64,000 nt of DNA from Trogon surrucura (taxonomy: Eukaryota > Chordata > Aves > Trogoniformes > Trogonidae): contig CM036624.1 of the NCBI GenBank assembly GCA_020746105.1, forward strand, positions 28,790,084-28,854,083. Reading direction: 5' to 3'. The notes under the pieces are model-generated. The model had not been told where the DNA came from, did no database searches, and saw only the letters and a program-made list of their open reading frames with translations. The first letter of the stretch is position 1. The number at the start of each line of letters is the position of its first letter. Shown piece after piece: positions 34,201 to 45,655 of this stretch. Both the position numbers and the translations under genes were made by a program.

Positions 34201-37200
34201 TAACTAGATTTAAAATCCTGTTGTTTTGACCTCAATGATACTTGAACCAGTATTGGACAACTGGAGTCAAGAACAGGTCACAGTAAGCTTTGCTGACCTC
34301 AGGGTGAGGCTTCTATCAATTAAGGAGCTGAGACCTAAGATAAGAAGAGCAGGGCTTCCCTTCCACTGCAGTAAAATGATATAAATACTCTAAAGTCACA
34401 TATTTGCATCTTTTTGTTCATATATTTTCATCAATTACATAACACTGATACTATTTTCAGCAGGACACCAAAAAAAAACTACAGTCATACTAGACAGCAC
34501 TAACAAATATCTCCAATTTTTGGTCAGCACAATATACAAGTATTCAAACAAGATTTCTCCTCTTGTCATGTAGCACTAGATGCTATGTCTATCTTACGTT
34601 ACTTCCTCTCTAAAATTTCTCATCACTTACTGTTAACATAAGTAGACTGTAGTAACTCCAGGGTTAAAAAGTTCCTACAGTGTTCCCTCCTGATTGAAAC
34701 TGGTGGCCATAATACAGTGCTTATGACACTACCCAAAGTCTTGTGATAGCAGCAGTACCAAGAAAGTAGAGGAGACAATTCTAGTTCAGGAATTAATTCC
34801 AACTAATTGTTCCTAGTAAAATAAAATCAAACCCCTCATTTTGTAAGGATCTCCATTTTTGTTTGTGCTTGGCAAACAATCTTATGGAACACAACATGAG
34901 GATTTATTAGCCTTACACAGTCAGCTGACATGAAATACCACATATTTTATGTAAGACTGCAACATCTAAACAAAAGTCTTCAGGAAAAGGGCCATACTGA
35001 CTTTAAAGGTATCCAGACCAAAATTAAAGATTTCTAACATACAGATTATGCAATTTTACTGCAGTAAAATTTATGGAGCTACTTACCTATCTTTTTGTCT
35101 TTTTTGTTCATGACTAATTGATGTAAGCGTTCCTTTAACTTGTTGTATTCCCTCTCTTTCCTCTTCATATCATGATTGTACTGCGTAGCTCTACTTGAAA
35201 TTATGTTTTGTAACTTCTGTACCTAAAAGCAACCCCACGAAAACTGTATTTCTTCAGCTAAGGCATAAGCACATCATTTTCCTCAGAAAATCAAAACAAA
35301 CACATGAAGCAAAACGAAGCTTCTACTAAACTGTGTTTCTGGCAAAAGGAATCAGAAGTTTCCCAACTCATGGATTCTGACCTCAGACTTATCTTGGGGA
35401 ATTTGATTTCTTTTCTGCAGAAACCAACACTATAAGCAACATATTATAATAACAGATTATCTGAATTAGAACTGAACTCATGTTAAAGTTACATGGACTG
35501 CCAGAACACCTTTACTTTTTGGTTTCAGTAATTCATGTTCAGGATCTAGCTTAACTCTAAAGTATGCTTGTTAGGTTTACACTAAAAAAAAAATTTATTC
35601 TTTTAAGCAGCAGGACGCTGGAAAACAGATTATTCCATTTACTCTAAGGGAACATTAAAAATATCATAGCACGTTCTTGACATGTAGTATCAATACCTGG
35701 TATGGCTTTTATTGAATGATCATCAGCACATTCAATATTTTAAGCTGGAACTTTAGGATGTTCACTACATACAGATAGTACTGGGATTGCTAACTATGAA
35801 CGTGTTTATGAACATAGAGAAGACTCACAGAAATTTAGGAGCCATGTGAAGTACAGTGTGGTAGAAGGAGCACACTAGAGAAATCTCAAACTAAGTGTCT
35901 TGGATTTTAAAGTGTTTTCTGATCTTCGTTCTTTCAAGACTCCTACGTTTAACGAGACTGTGCTTTTGGGCTGTGTTTCCCCCTCCCTCCCTTTTTTTTG
36001 GTCTTTGGATCTCCTCTACAAAATAACAAAAAAACATCCAAGCAAACAAACCAAAAACCCCCAAAACCCCAAAGAAAAGCTCCCACACACATAGGTTTGA
36101 GGAATTGACTCAATCTTGTTGTCCCCACCTACTTTCTGACATTTTTAAGCATTCTAAGATGAAGTTATGCTCAAAGTATATAAAAGTATAGAAAGCTTCA
36201 GAAAACTGCACGTGCTTCTGCTGTACTCTACCATTGTTATAACTTGGACCTATCGCTTACAGAACTAGCTTATTCATATATAACATGCCAATTTCACTTC
36301 AACATTTACCAACAAAATAACATTCCAAATGAACTACTAAGACTCCTTGCAAAAAAAAAAAATCATATTATTGGATGTAATGACTTGTGTTAATGTAGAA
36401 GACAACTCACTTCATCCTTTTCATTTTTAAGTAACTGGTGCAGATTCCTGTTCTTGCTTTGTAGTTGTCTGTCTCTTTCCTGAAGTCCAACTATTTCCCT
36501 TTTTGATAATTCCAACTGTTCCTAGAAAAAAACATTGATGGTTCAGCATCAGTAAAAATTAGTAGCAAAGGATTAAAAAAACCCCACATACAACAACAAA
36601 AAACAAACCCCACAACACCCAATCCAAACTGTCAAACCACCTCACTTGAAGTTAGTCTATATATTTGATCTCTGACGTTTCAGGGCTGATCTTGCATTCT
36701 GAAGGGTAAGTTAGTTTTATTTTCCAGAGCAAGAAGCATGATTCTCCAGTACAAGAAACACTCCTGCTCACATGAAACAAAAATTTAGCTTGGTATTTAA
36801 CAGTTATTATTTTACAGTTACTACTTTTTCATTAAGTCAGAATTCTGTAAGCGTAACTATACTCTGATAGTGAGGCAGATACTAAGCAACTCGCTTGGAC
36901 TTGGGACTGCAGTATTACTGGAACACTTCTGTTAAATAAAGGGAACAATTAACACAGACATGCAGGCTGTGACCATATCGAGAGTAAGGCTAGCCAGATA
37001 ATCTCATTACAACAGGTGCAAAACTATTGTTTTGGGGATGTTTTTCCAAAAATGAGACTCAAACCTGACATTGTCAGCTTAAGTGACAGAACCAAACACT
37101 ATATACAAGATCTTTTTAGTGTAGTGAGTTACAAATGTGTAGGAAAATATAAGCAACAAGAACTTTTAAGCCAACCACATTAGAATATAGGAGTGGAATT

Positions 37201-39686
37201 CAAGAAGACTGATGCATGGTAATTTAAAGAAATTGCATGAGAAACATTATAAGTTTACAACAAATTAAATGCCCTGGGATTGAAGTAGTTCTAACAAGTT
37301 CTCCCCACCTCACTTTATAGCTGTTTGTCCAGAGAAAGTAACTGCAGTGTTCCGAACCCTAACATAGACAGTGTTTGTATAAAAACAAGTGCAGTTACAC
37401 AATTTTAAATGTCATATCAAAATGCTTCTATACAGATGACCAATCTCAGCCGAAGGGCTACTAGGATTTTGAGAATCTACAGCAGTATTTCTCAATGAGA
37501 TAGCGCTGGCACACTCTAGAGAAATGTAAGACTAAACTGACCTAAACCCTGCACTTAAATTTTTTATTATTATTATTTTCTTGACGGAATCAAGGGAAAG
37601 ACAACACTGTTCTAATATGACCACACATGCAAATAACCACAAATTAGCATAGGCTATAATATTCCAATATATCTGCTAGTCCACACTGACTGGCCTTGGG
37701 CATGTATTTATTCTGTAGTAAAATAAAGCTTAGCGATTTCAGTTTTGGCAACAGCTTCTAAGCGATTCTTAGAGAGACTTTGTACTTGGCTACCCAAGGG
37801 ATCCAACAACAACAAAAAAAGTGGAAAAAAGCTACAGATCTGGAGAAAGACCAATACCAATACTGCAACACATACTAGAAATTGTAGCTGCAACTCCTAC
37901 TGGTTACAATTATATAGCGAATTTATCTTCTTGAGCTGGGCATATCCTTTTAAGTAATACTGAATGATATGAACTGTTTAACATTTTTACCCACAGCAGG
38001 TATGAACACTTCCAATCCAAACAGTCTTCCCACTTCCTTGACTGAAGAGGCCATAAATTCTCAATAAGTTTTCAGTTTGCTCATGAATTCATATTCTGTA
38101 AACTTTGAGAAATTTTCAATTGGAAAAAAAGTCCAAAAAAAATCCCCAAAATGCACATAGAAATAACTGCAGATTAGTACTTGGAAGAAAACACAAAAAG
38201 CACTCAACATACAGTATCTGTTAAACAAATGTTGTATAATATTGGTGGATCTATCTTGTTTTCTACCTTTAATTTAGTATAGGAGTTCTGTAAGTGGTCC
38301 ATATCACTACCCAGTTTCAGATGCTGCATTTCAACTTCTTCCTGAGCTCGAAGGTTCTTGTGCTGCAGTACAAGCAACTCATTCATGCTGTTTATAATAG
38401 ATATTAAATTTAATTCTTTTCCTTTGGACTCCACATAAATAGAGGGAAACCCCAATGTTGTCAATTCCTGGTAAAAGACAAGGAGGGGAGATTAAAAAAA
38501 TTGATCAACCTCTCACAATTCTCCAAAAGAGAGAAACAGTATTGGATGAAATCCTGTATGAAGGGGTGAGGGGAAGGGAAATCTTATTCCACTGTGGCTT
38601 CTGAGCGCTGAAGAAGAAGCCTTCTTAATCCAGTGAATCTTTACTACCACACTGATTTAACGTCACCTTCACACAACCTTCAACAAACAAGATCTGGCTT
38701 ACCCTATTGAGATAGGATATACTCTGTTCAATATTCTCTTCTGTGCAGAAGGCACTGAAAAAGCTGTGCATGTTTTTGGATGAAGGCAGTGACAAGCGTA
38801 GCACTTGTGAGTTCATACTTGGGAGAGAGATCTTTTTTTCTGAGGTATATTGGAAAATGTTTTTGCTATCTAAAAGTTAAAAACATTAAAAAACAAGTCA
38901 GGGCTAATAGCGTAGGGCACATCACAAAAAATAAAAATCAAATCTCCAACTGCTCAAATTACTATTTAGAGAAATTTACAAATCTAGAGCTTAGAATTGA
39001 ATTTAGAATGATACACATTAAACAACTCGCAGAAAAAAAACCCAAAACAGATAAACTTCCACTGCAGATTTAAAGACTCGATTACATTTTCAGGTATTGT
39101 ACGTTTCAAATTTTAGTCCTCTGCAAGAAAAAAAAACTGTGAAACCTTTCTTCCTAGTTGGCTTGCTACAACACAATTTTTCTATTTTTTTTTTCCACAG
39201 CTACAAAAGCTGTGCATTTAGTGAAAAATCTTTTAGAATGTATCATATTTACAATAAGTATATGTGGTAATTCACTCTTCTACTAGGTAGAAGCAGGCAA
39301 GAAATACTTATTCCTTTAATAAATCTGTAATCAATTTATGAAGCAACAGAATTTAGAAAAAGAAACCTCTGAGAATGCATGATATCCCAAAATGTGTGAT
39401 TAAAAAAAGAGAACACGAATGAGAAGTCTTAGAACCTTTATACATATGTGAAAGAATTGTATTTTACAGTAGAATTTCTATAAGGACACAATCCAGAACA
39501 AAGCACTGTATGTACTACACAATATTTAACATTCTGCTTAACTAGTAACATATGTCATGTGTGAAACTCCAGTCTCTCTCTCTAGTAGCTATAACATCAC
39601 TGGTAAAGTTAAATTCACTAAATTCAAAATATTACCAGTTTACCTGATGACAGCACTGGCACAGTAATAGTCTTCCAATCTCCCAT
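25210..39686 (-). CDS. SSX2IP: SSX2-interacting protein / afadin- and alpha-actinin-binding protein (ADIP)
   Basis: SSX2IP is a coiled-coil protein. It links afadin and alpha-actinin at adherens junctions and works at centriolar satellites, recruiting gamma-tubulin and pericentriolar material. Thirteen coding exons give about 555 residues in the model used here (human about 614). The N-terminus [10 protein letters not shown] matches human MGDWMTVTDP. Conserved blocks follow: [101 protein letters not shown] and [20 protein letters not shown]. The middle is predicted coiled coil. The C-terminal third is diverged and short, and one exon junction there is unresolved. The upstream CpG island suggests broad expression. 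Confidence 0.95.
25488..25608 (-). CDS. SSX2IP: SSX2IP coding exon 12
   Basis: This exon encodes [20 protein letters not shown] through to [10 protein letters not shown], aligning loosely with the human NLIVHSRQPQKKPHSVSNGS and FCQTRS regions. The acceptor is CTCTTAG and the donor AG|GTATCT in phase 2. The open frame needs a phase-1 donor upstream. Confidence 0.75.
25609..27385 (-). other. SSX2IP: SSX2IP intron between coding exons 11 and 12
   Basis: This is a 1.8-kb AT-rich intron with a weak donor. I see no repeat or missed exon that would restore a better splice phase. Confidence 0.6.
27386..27482 (-). CDS. SSX2IP: SSX2IP coding exon 11 (3' end uncertain)
   Basis: This exon encodes [20 protein letters not shown] and onward to SENVTTP. 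The acceptor TTCCTAG is clear. Two weak donors exist. A|GTGCCT at 27386 keeps the frame into the next exon (phase 1). AA|GTATTT at 27367 extends the human-like block to SAFLGS but then reads a stop in the next exon. The first is listed. Confidence 0.65.
28464..28637 (-). CDS. SSX2IP: SSX2IP coding exon 10
   Basis: This exon has 58 whole codons, from [18 protein letters not shown] to [15 protein letters not shown], the most conserved coiled-coil block. The acceptor is ATTTGCAG and the donor GAG|GTATTA. Confidence 0.92.
29014..29150 (-). CDS. SSX2IP: SSX2IP coding exon 9
   Basis: This exon runs from (V)[19 protein letters not shown] to [13 protein letters not shown] in the coiled coil. The acceptor is CTTTTAG and the donor CAG|GTAGTA. 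A run of 16 A lies 46 bp beyond the donor. Confidence 0.92.
29151..30647 (-). other. SSX2IP: SSX2IP intron between coding exons 8 and 9
   Basis: This is a 1.5-kb AT-rich intron. Nothing was recognised apart from the splice sites. Confidence 0.7.
30648..30798 (-). CDS. SSX2IP: SSX2IP coding exon 8
   Basis: This exon runs from [18 protein letters not shown] through [18 protein letters not shown] to NHVEKLDNQ. The acceptor is CTTCTGCAG and the donor G|GTGATG in phase 1. Confidence 0.92.
30799..33354 (-). other. SSX2IP: SSX2IP intron between coding exons 7 and 8
   Basis: This 2.56-kb AT-rich intron has repeat copy A at 32,431-32,575 and no other feature that I recognise. Confidence 0.7.
32431..32575 (+). 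repeat. Direct repeat copy A (145 bp) in SSX2IP intron
   Basis: This copy runs from TTTTGACCTCAATGA to CCTTCCACTGCAG and is about 92 percent identical to 34,224-34,371. The second half is identical apart from a 3-base indel. It lies between SSX2IP coding exons 7 and 8. I do not recognise the family, and there are no obvious terminal inverted repeats. Confidence 0.9.
33355..33526 (-). CDS. SSX2IP: SSX2IP coding exon 7
   Basis: This exon runs from (R)[19 protein letters not shown] through [15 protein letters not shown] to KERSEDGP. The acceptor is CTTCTTCCAG and the donor CCA|GTAAGT. Confidence 0.93.
33604..33679 (-). CDS. SSX2IP: SSX2IP coding exon 6
   Basis: This exon encodes [20 protein letters not shown] through to DKTEA(R). 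The acceptor is CATTTGTAG and the donor AG|GTAGTT in phase 2. Only 77 bp separate it from the next exon. Confidence 0.93.
33680..35086 (-). other. SSX2IP: SSX2IP intron between coding exons 5 and 6
   Basis: This 1.4-kb intron holds repeat copy B (34,224-34,371). No other element was recognised. Confidence 0.7.
34224..34371 (+). repeat. Direct repeat copy B (148 bp) in SSX2IP intron
   Basis: This is the partner of 32,431-32,575, in the same orientation and about 1.8 kb away. It lies between coding exons 5 and 6, so the pair brackets coding exons 6 and 7. Confidence 0.9.
35087..35222 (-). CDS. SSX2IP: SSX2IP coding exon 5
   Basis: This exon runs from [19 protein letters not shown] to [13 protein letters not shown], nearly identical to human. 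The acceptor is GCTTTTAG and the donor G|GTAAGT in phase 1. Confidence 0.94.
35223..36410 (-). other. SSX2IP: SSX2IP intron between coding exons 4 and 5
   Basis: This 1.19-kb intron contains an A/C-rich low-complexity stretch at about 36,020-36,075. No gene was seen in it. Confidence 0.7.
36411..36521 (-). CDS. SSX2IP: SSX2IP coding exon 4
   Basis: This exon has 37 whole codons, from [18 protein letters not shown] to LLKNEKDE. The acceptor is TTTTCTAG and the donor GAA|GTGAGT. Confidence 0.94.
36522..38266 (-). other. SSX2IP: SSX2IP intron between coding exons 3 and 4
   Basis: This 1.75-kb AT-rich intron has an A/C-rich low-complexity patch near 36,570-36,620. No other feature was recognised. 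Confidence 0.7.
38267..38467 (-). CDS. SSX2IP: SSX2IP coding exon 3
   Basis: This exon has 67 whole codons, from [18 protein letters not shown] through [19 protein letters not shown] to SYTKLK. The acceptor is TTTACCAG and the donor AAG|GTAGAA. Confidence 0.94.
38703..38869 (-). CDS. SSX2IP: SSX2IP coding exon 2
   Basis: This exon encodes (D)[18 protein letters not shown] and onward through [20 protein letters not shown] to R. It matches the human SESKTISQYTSETKMSPSS segment, so the internal Met at 38,816 is not the start. The acceptor is AACTTTTAG and the donor AGG|GTAAGC. Confidence 0.92.
38870..39643 (-). other. SSX2IP: SSX2IP intron between coding exons 1 and 2
   Basis: This is a 774-bp AT-rich intron. 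Nothing was recognised apart from the splice sites. Confidence 0.7.
39644..39686 (-). CDS. SSX2IP: SSX2IP coding exon 1: start codon
   Basis: The ATG at 39686-39684 has a good context (GCTATGG) and encodes [14 protein letters not shown], closely matching the human N-terminus. The donor is G|GTAAAC in phase 1. The exon continues upstream as 5' UTR for an uncertain distance. A plausible acceptor is GTTGCTCAG near 39,712. Confidence 0.9.
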
Positions 39687-41452
39687 AGCAACAAAGACAG
39701 GCAGAGTACCTGAGCAACTGGTTCAGCAGGGAAATATTTAGTACAATTACTGGCAACGTGTGTTACGTAGGCATCTCCTAAAATAGCAAGATCATTTTAG
39801 ATTAACAATAGCAGCTAATACAGCTAAAAGATTAAAACAGGCATAGGAGAGTGACTAGTGAACTTGAGCCACAAGAAATTTTTCTATTTCTTTACATTTG
39901 GAACACAGTAAGCACAACAAATACTGTGCTGTAAAGATGATGTATCTATCTATATTTAGCAAGTCTTAAACTTAAGTCCTGTAAACCAGTAACTAAAGCT
40001 AAAATGCCATGCACACATAAAAATAATAAAGACACACTGTAGATAACTCAGTTGTTTTTTTCTGCTGATATACAGCAGAAAAAAAACACAGCAATGCAAA
40101 TATTGAGTATTTTCCTGCCATATAACCAGGAAGCAATTAAGATAAACATATGTGAAGTTTTAACATAAATCTGTCTGAGTGGGATTATTACCTAAAGAGA
40201 AGGATAATCAAGACTCTAGAGAAGACATACTTGCAGAAAGAATGCAAAGGAGCTTTGAATAATTATTTAAACCATTTAAATTTAATTTATACATTTAGCT
40301 ATATTCCATTTTACTAGGTAATGGCTTGCTTCTTTGCAGAATTTCTAAAATTTAAAAAATAAAATAGGAGAAACCTTACCCCATTGGCACAGCCACTCAG
40401 TCCAGCACTGGCCCTCTGGAAACCAAAGGATAATCACGCAGTCGTTAAGAAAGAACAAACCAGTTGTCCCCTTTACCTCACCTCCACTGCCCAGTAAGAA
40501 GGCACATAATAGCATTAGAGTTACCACACTGCTGGAAACTCAAAATCCAGCTTGGATGCTTAAGATTTGGACAGCACAACCCATCAGCTGTTATGTGGAC
40601 AATGATATTTCAGGAGAACAAAATTTTCCACTTGACAGAGAAGAAGGCCCCCTTTCAGTTTAGGCTTTGAAACAATATCTGAAGTCGGTTTTAGATGGTG
40701 TCTGCAGAGTTTTAGAGAACAGGGATGTTTTCTCCTAACCCCTTACAGTGTTTCAATATACACACAACATGAACAAGCAACTTGTAAATTTCTGACAATG
40801 AAAGCTTGGATTTTTATCCCCATGGAAGCAGCTAACATTTGGGAGAAAAAAGAAGGGGAGGGGGGGAAATAAGTATGCCTGGTTATCTATCAGATTTCTT
40901 GAGAACACAGAGATAGTAAGAATCCTTAACATTTCAAAGCACAGAAACACAGTGCTCAAAGTAACACCAAGTTTCAAGAGATCATACTGGTGCACAGCCA
41001 TGTTACAGGATACTCAACACCAGAAAATAAAACATCCCTCTGGATGAATATTTCTCCAGATTCACAAATTACTTGGAAAAAAGGTAAACAGTTATTCCTC
41101 AGATGAGTTGAAAGCTTGCAGGAATTACTAAATTACATATTAGAAAGTAAGGCAGAAAGAAAAAAAAAAAAACACAACAAACCACAGTCAAAGTAACAAT
41201 CTAGTGGCTGTTCTTGTTTATGAAACAGGTTTTTCTGCTTTCTCTCTGCCCATATTCATTTTGGTATATTTTTCAATTTTTTTTCCCCTGTAAAACCAAG
41301 ATGTCCAGAAACAGAGTAAAGGTTCAGATTCTAAAGACAAGAACTGACTTCAAAGCAGAAATCTTTCCTCTTTGTTTCACCCATCCAAAACAATTGTGAT
41401 TTTTAAAAAAAATACAAAGTCAAACTAAGGATTAAGAGAACACACTTCTTAC

Positions 41453-41497
41453 ATATCAGTTTCGTTTCTGTTGGATCCATCAAATAGAGGAAAAAAC
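41453..41497 (-). other. SSX2IP: Candidate SSX2IP untranslated exon
   Basis: This 45-bp segment has a good acceptor (ACATTTGCAG) and a good donor (AT|GTAAGA) on the minus strand, within the 5' UTR intron. It is speculative: human SSX2IP also has alternative 5' exons, but only the splice signals support this one. Confidence 0.25.
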
Positions 41498-44400
41498 CTG
41501 CAAATGTAGTGGGAAAAAGAAGGCAAGTTAAGCCATATTCTCATTACTGGCATCACAATCATGCATTCTAATAAGGTATTTCAAAAGACTGTTAAGAAAC
41601 TTAAGACACACAAATTCCCTTAAGGATTGTTGGAAAGTCTACAAGAATACTACTCACATTTCAGATACGCTGTTACTCTCAAACAAACCTGCTTTTATTC
41701 TTTAAGAGGCTGCATACCCATTATGAGATCTTATCACCCAAATTCCCTCAATGTGCAGTATTATCAACTCACAGGTCTTTCTACGCTGACAATATTACTC
41801 TGACACATCATCTATCACTGCAAACAATATTTGACTTGAAGCAGAAACAGGACTAGTCCAGTTGTGGGAATGCAACGATTCTCTAAATTTGAGCCCTGCA
41901 AGCTGCATGCAGATCCATTCAGCACAGTTAGTTTATCAAGACTACTCTCTAGTGACACAGTTTCTAAGTACATCAACAAGAGGACACAAAGAAAGTTACC
42001 AGAGAAACTCCAGCTCAGAAGGATGTCTAGTGAAGACAGAAAGCAAGAACACATATGCAACAGAGTCCAAATACTGCAACTATATTCTTCTCGCAGTAAT
42101 CATCCTTGAAGGCTCAAGAGGCTTTTGTCTTAAAGAGACCATCTCCAGTACACTGCACACTGTTTAATAAATCTGATTAAGAGCCACCTTCAGCAATCTT
42201 GAGATTTGGAAAGCACCAAACTCAAAACCTTCCTTCAACTGCTAAAGCACTACCCCAAAATTTCTTAAATGGTTAAGCGTCACCAAACAATTTCAGTAGC
42301 TTTGACGCAGCAATTGTTTCTGAGAGTGATCAGTTTTGCACTTGCATCTCCTTTATACACCGTGTTCAGAATTAAAAACTCTGATGTGTAAAACGAGACA
42401 ATCCCCAGTCAGCTGCAAAAGGGACTGCTATGAGCCTTTACTCCCATGCTAAGACCATCTCATTGGTTCCATATGGCTTCTACTGCTGGTTCAGGACCTT
42501 AGCCACGACTTCTAAAGCTACCTAGTGATTAAGATTCACCAGATACATTTCCTCCCTAGTCTAGGCAGTTCCTCTGGAGCAACACAGCTCAAAATAGCCT
42601 CACTGAAAAATGCAACAGCTAAAGATGAACACTCCTGATGAGGACAGTGTGGATGCAATTGATTTAGACACACTGTATTCAGAAGGGACTCTGCACCTTC
42701 AGTACAGCACAGCACCCTCTTCAACCACCATAACACAGTAGGGAATACATTTATGAAGAAAAGCAAAATATGTAACTCTGAAGCAGTATATTGCATCATT
42801 ACAGAAGAGCAGTAAAACACGTACTATTAAGAAGTACTTTAAGGACCTCCCTTGGCTATCCTAGTTAGCACAGAAAGGCTTTAATCAACAAAAGTAGTGA
42901 GAAGGTTTGCAGAGGGTGGGGGGTCGGAGTGGTATGTTCATTCGGTTTGGGTTTTTTTATCCTCTCCTCAAATTCTAGTTGGGAAAACATGCAGTAGGAA
43001 GCATGCTAACATCCAAAAATCTGACTTGACTGCAGGCAGGAAAGAATCCCTGAACAGCCAAAACTGCTGAAACTACTTCATGACTTTGCTCCTGTGCCCA
43101 TTCTCTGTATAAGGGATTTGTGGCAGTTACTTTACTAATAGGTTCGATGACTCAAAAACCTGTAATGACCCAGTGCTTGACAGATGTAATCCTGCCAATT
43201 GGCAGTGTTGCTTCCTGTTCCAAGCAAGAAATTTCTGGAGCAGGCAAGACCTAGATGGATTGACAAAAAATGAGCCTCTAGGACCAATTTCAAATGCACG
43301 AACATAATGGCAAAACCATCACACTGCAAACAGAAACCTAAAAATCAACCAAACAAAAAAGCCCCAAAACACACATACTTCACCTCCCTGAAATACTTAC
43401 ACTAAAATTGCAGAGTAGGAAGCAGCTCGTCAGAATAAGTAAAGTACAAAAAAAAAAAAATTAAGAACTTAAAAAAATATTTAAAAAATAAAAAGAAAGT
43501 GCCATGATAATAAAATAACCAGAATTTGATTCCTAGAAAGCTGGGGAGTTTTTTGACAAAAATCTATAGGGACAGTACCACAAGCTCGTACATGATTCAC
43601 TAACAAACACATCTTTTTTTCCAAGAACAAGTACAGATCAAACTTTAGAAAGACTACATTTCACAAAACCAGTGAGCTGAAAAGAGCTGTTAAAAAAATA
43701 AATCTCTGGGTTGTGTTTGCGTGACAGGGGAGGGATTGATAATGAATGGGCCAAGCTTCAAGACAGGAAACTGATTAAAGTAAACCTGAGCTCAGACCAT
43801 ATCATAACTTGAAGATCACAAGAAGCAGGAATATAAACTTGACACAACACAATATACTTAGAATTTCTTAATATCATGCCTAAACTTGAATAAGAGTAGT
43901 TGTAACTGAGTTTGCAAAACTCATTCTGACAATCAGAAGAGAATCATTTGTCACAGCACTGTGATCATATTACACCGCCTGGTCATCTCTGACCTACGCA
44001 GGGTGTGACACAAATGGGAAATGCAGTATCTGGTAACCCAGAAACTTTTACTCCCCCCAAAGTAGAGAAGACAGGAAAAGGTAATTTTTGGACAGGTGGT
44101 TTCTACCCACCCCCAATATCACAATGTCTTAGAAAAAAGTTGAAAAAGCTAGTATCAACCAGAAACTGATAAGGAAACTTTCCTTCTCCGTATATTTCAA
44201 ATACTACACTTGTGACATGTATAAGGTTCAACTTGTAAAATTTGGGAGGGGGAGGTGGTGTATTTAGCATTTAAAGGGCAGTATGATTCCTTCTACTAAA
44301 GCTATATTCCAAAAGGAGCTGTGAACCTGCTTAAAGCTTTTACATTTGTCTAGTAATCCACAGATGCCAGATGGCCTTTATCTGGATAGACACAAAGACA

Positions 44401-45565
44401 CATGAGTCTCTGTAAATTTAGGGTACACTCCAGTCATGACATTGCAGGTTTACAAATATATCCCTGGTAAGGTCATAAGACATCTACTTGCTGTAATTCA
44501 TGTAATTGCCATGAAAGTGCACCTGCTTCCACTCCCTGGAGTTTTCACACTTATTCTACAAAACTGTTTTAATAACACATTTTACAACTAGCACAAAAAT
44601 ATGTATACCATGTCCAGTGATAACTGTATAGCTGAAAAAAAAAAAATCCCTTCCTAAAAATCTATCACAGTTTTAGTAATAAACTTTATTTAGTAGTTTA
44701 ATTTTAATGATGGGTCTTGCAAACAAAGCACACCCCAGCTCTTTCCTCCCACACTTAGGAGACTGTGGCAAACCAACTGATATTTTATTAATTGCAACAT
44801 GGGGATGGGAGAAATCCCTCCAATTACCCACACTCTATGGGAACTTTAAGTTATGACAAATTTTCAGCTAAACTGCTCCGTATTGTCTAAAGTAATGTGA
44901 AAACCCACCCAGCCTGCGGGTACGAAATCTCCACTTAATTCTGAGCATATCATACTCGGAAAATCCTAACTATATTTTTCTGTTCCATTTTATCTTTTAA
45001 AAGAAATACAACAAAAAATAGAGAGTCTAAAAAAATAATGTTTATTTGATCTTCTCAGTACATATAACCATACAAGAACATAACATCACATTTGATAAAA
45101 TCCAGTCTATGAAGACTGTTCTGTCATGGCCTTTGCTTCAAACACTCAGGTTACAAAGAATATAATCTGATCTACTACCTCAAGATTCAGCTCTGCCTTG
45201 TACATACACAGATGACTAAGATTTTGTTAATGCAATCACTGAAGGAAAAAAAAAGTCCCATGGAAGTGTTTCATCTGACTCTCAAATTCCTATCCCATTT
45301 TGAATTAACACTATAGATCCTCACATTACTTTTTTCTATTACTAAACAATAACACTATTTTTATTAATCTTTGAAACTGGATTCTTCTGTTTGTGTTCAC
45401 AAACCACTTACCACATGTAGCTGGAGCAGAATATTCTGCTACCAAACCTCCCCACATCACAGATACCCAAGAGGAAAACCTCAAGAACCACCTTCTGCAG
45501 TTCTCCCTTCTTTTCCCGAGATCACCTTTAGCCAAACTTTAAGCTTGGCTGTCTCTGCAAGAAGA

Positions 45566-45655
45566 AAATAAAAAAAAAAAAAAACCCAACCCCACACCAA
45601 AAGAAATACCAAACAAATTAAAAAAAAACCCAAAAACATATCCAACCACCCCCAA
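45566..45655. repeat. A/C-rich low-complexity stretch
   Basis: Runs of A interrupted by CCC and CC blocks. It is one of several such stretches in the window (also near 8,930-9,005, 36,020-36,075 and 36,570-36,620). Confidence 0.8.

Noticed and set aside
38625..38816. The Met at 38,816 as the start of SSX2IP.
   Set aside because: The reading frame continues upstream with residues matching human SSX2IP, and the MGDW start is found in the previous exon at 39,686.
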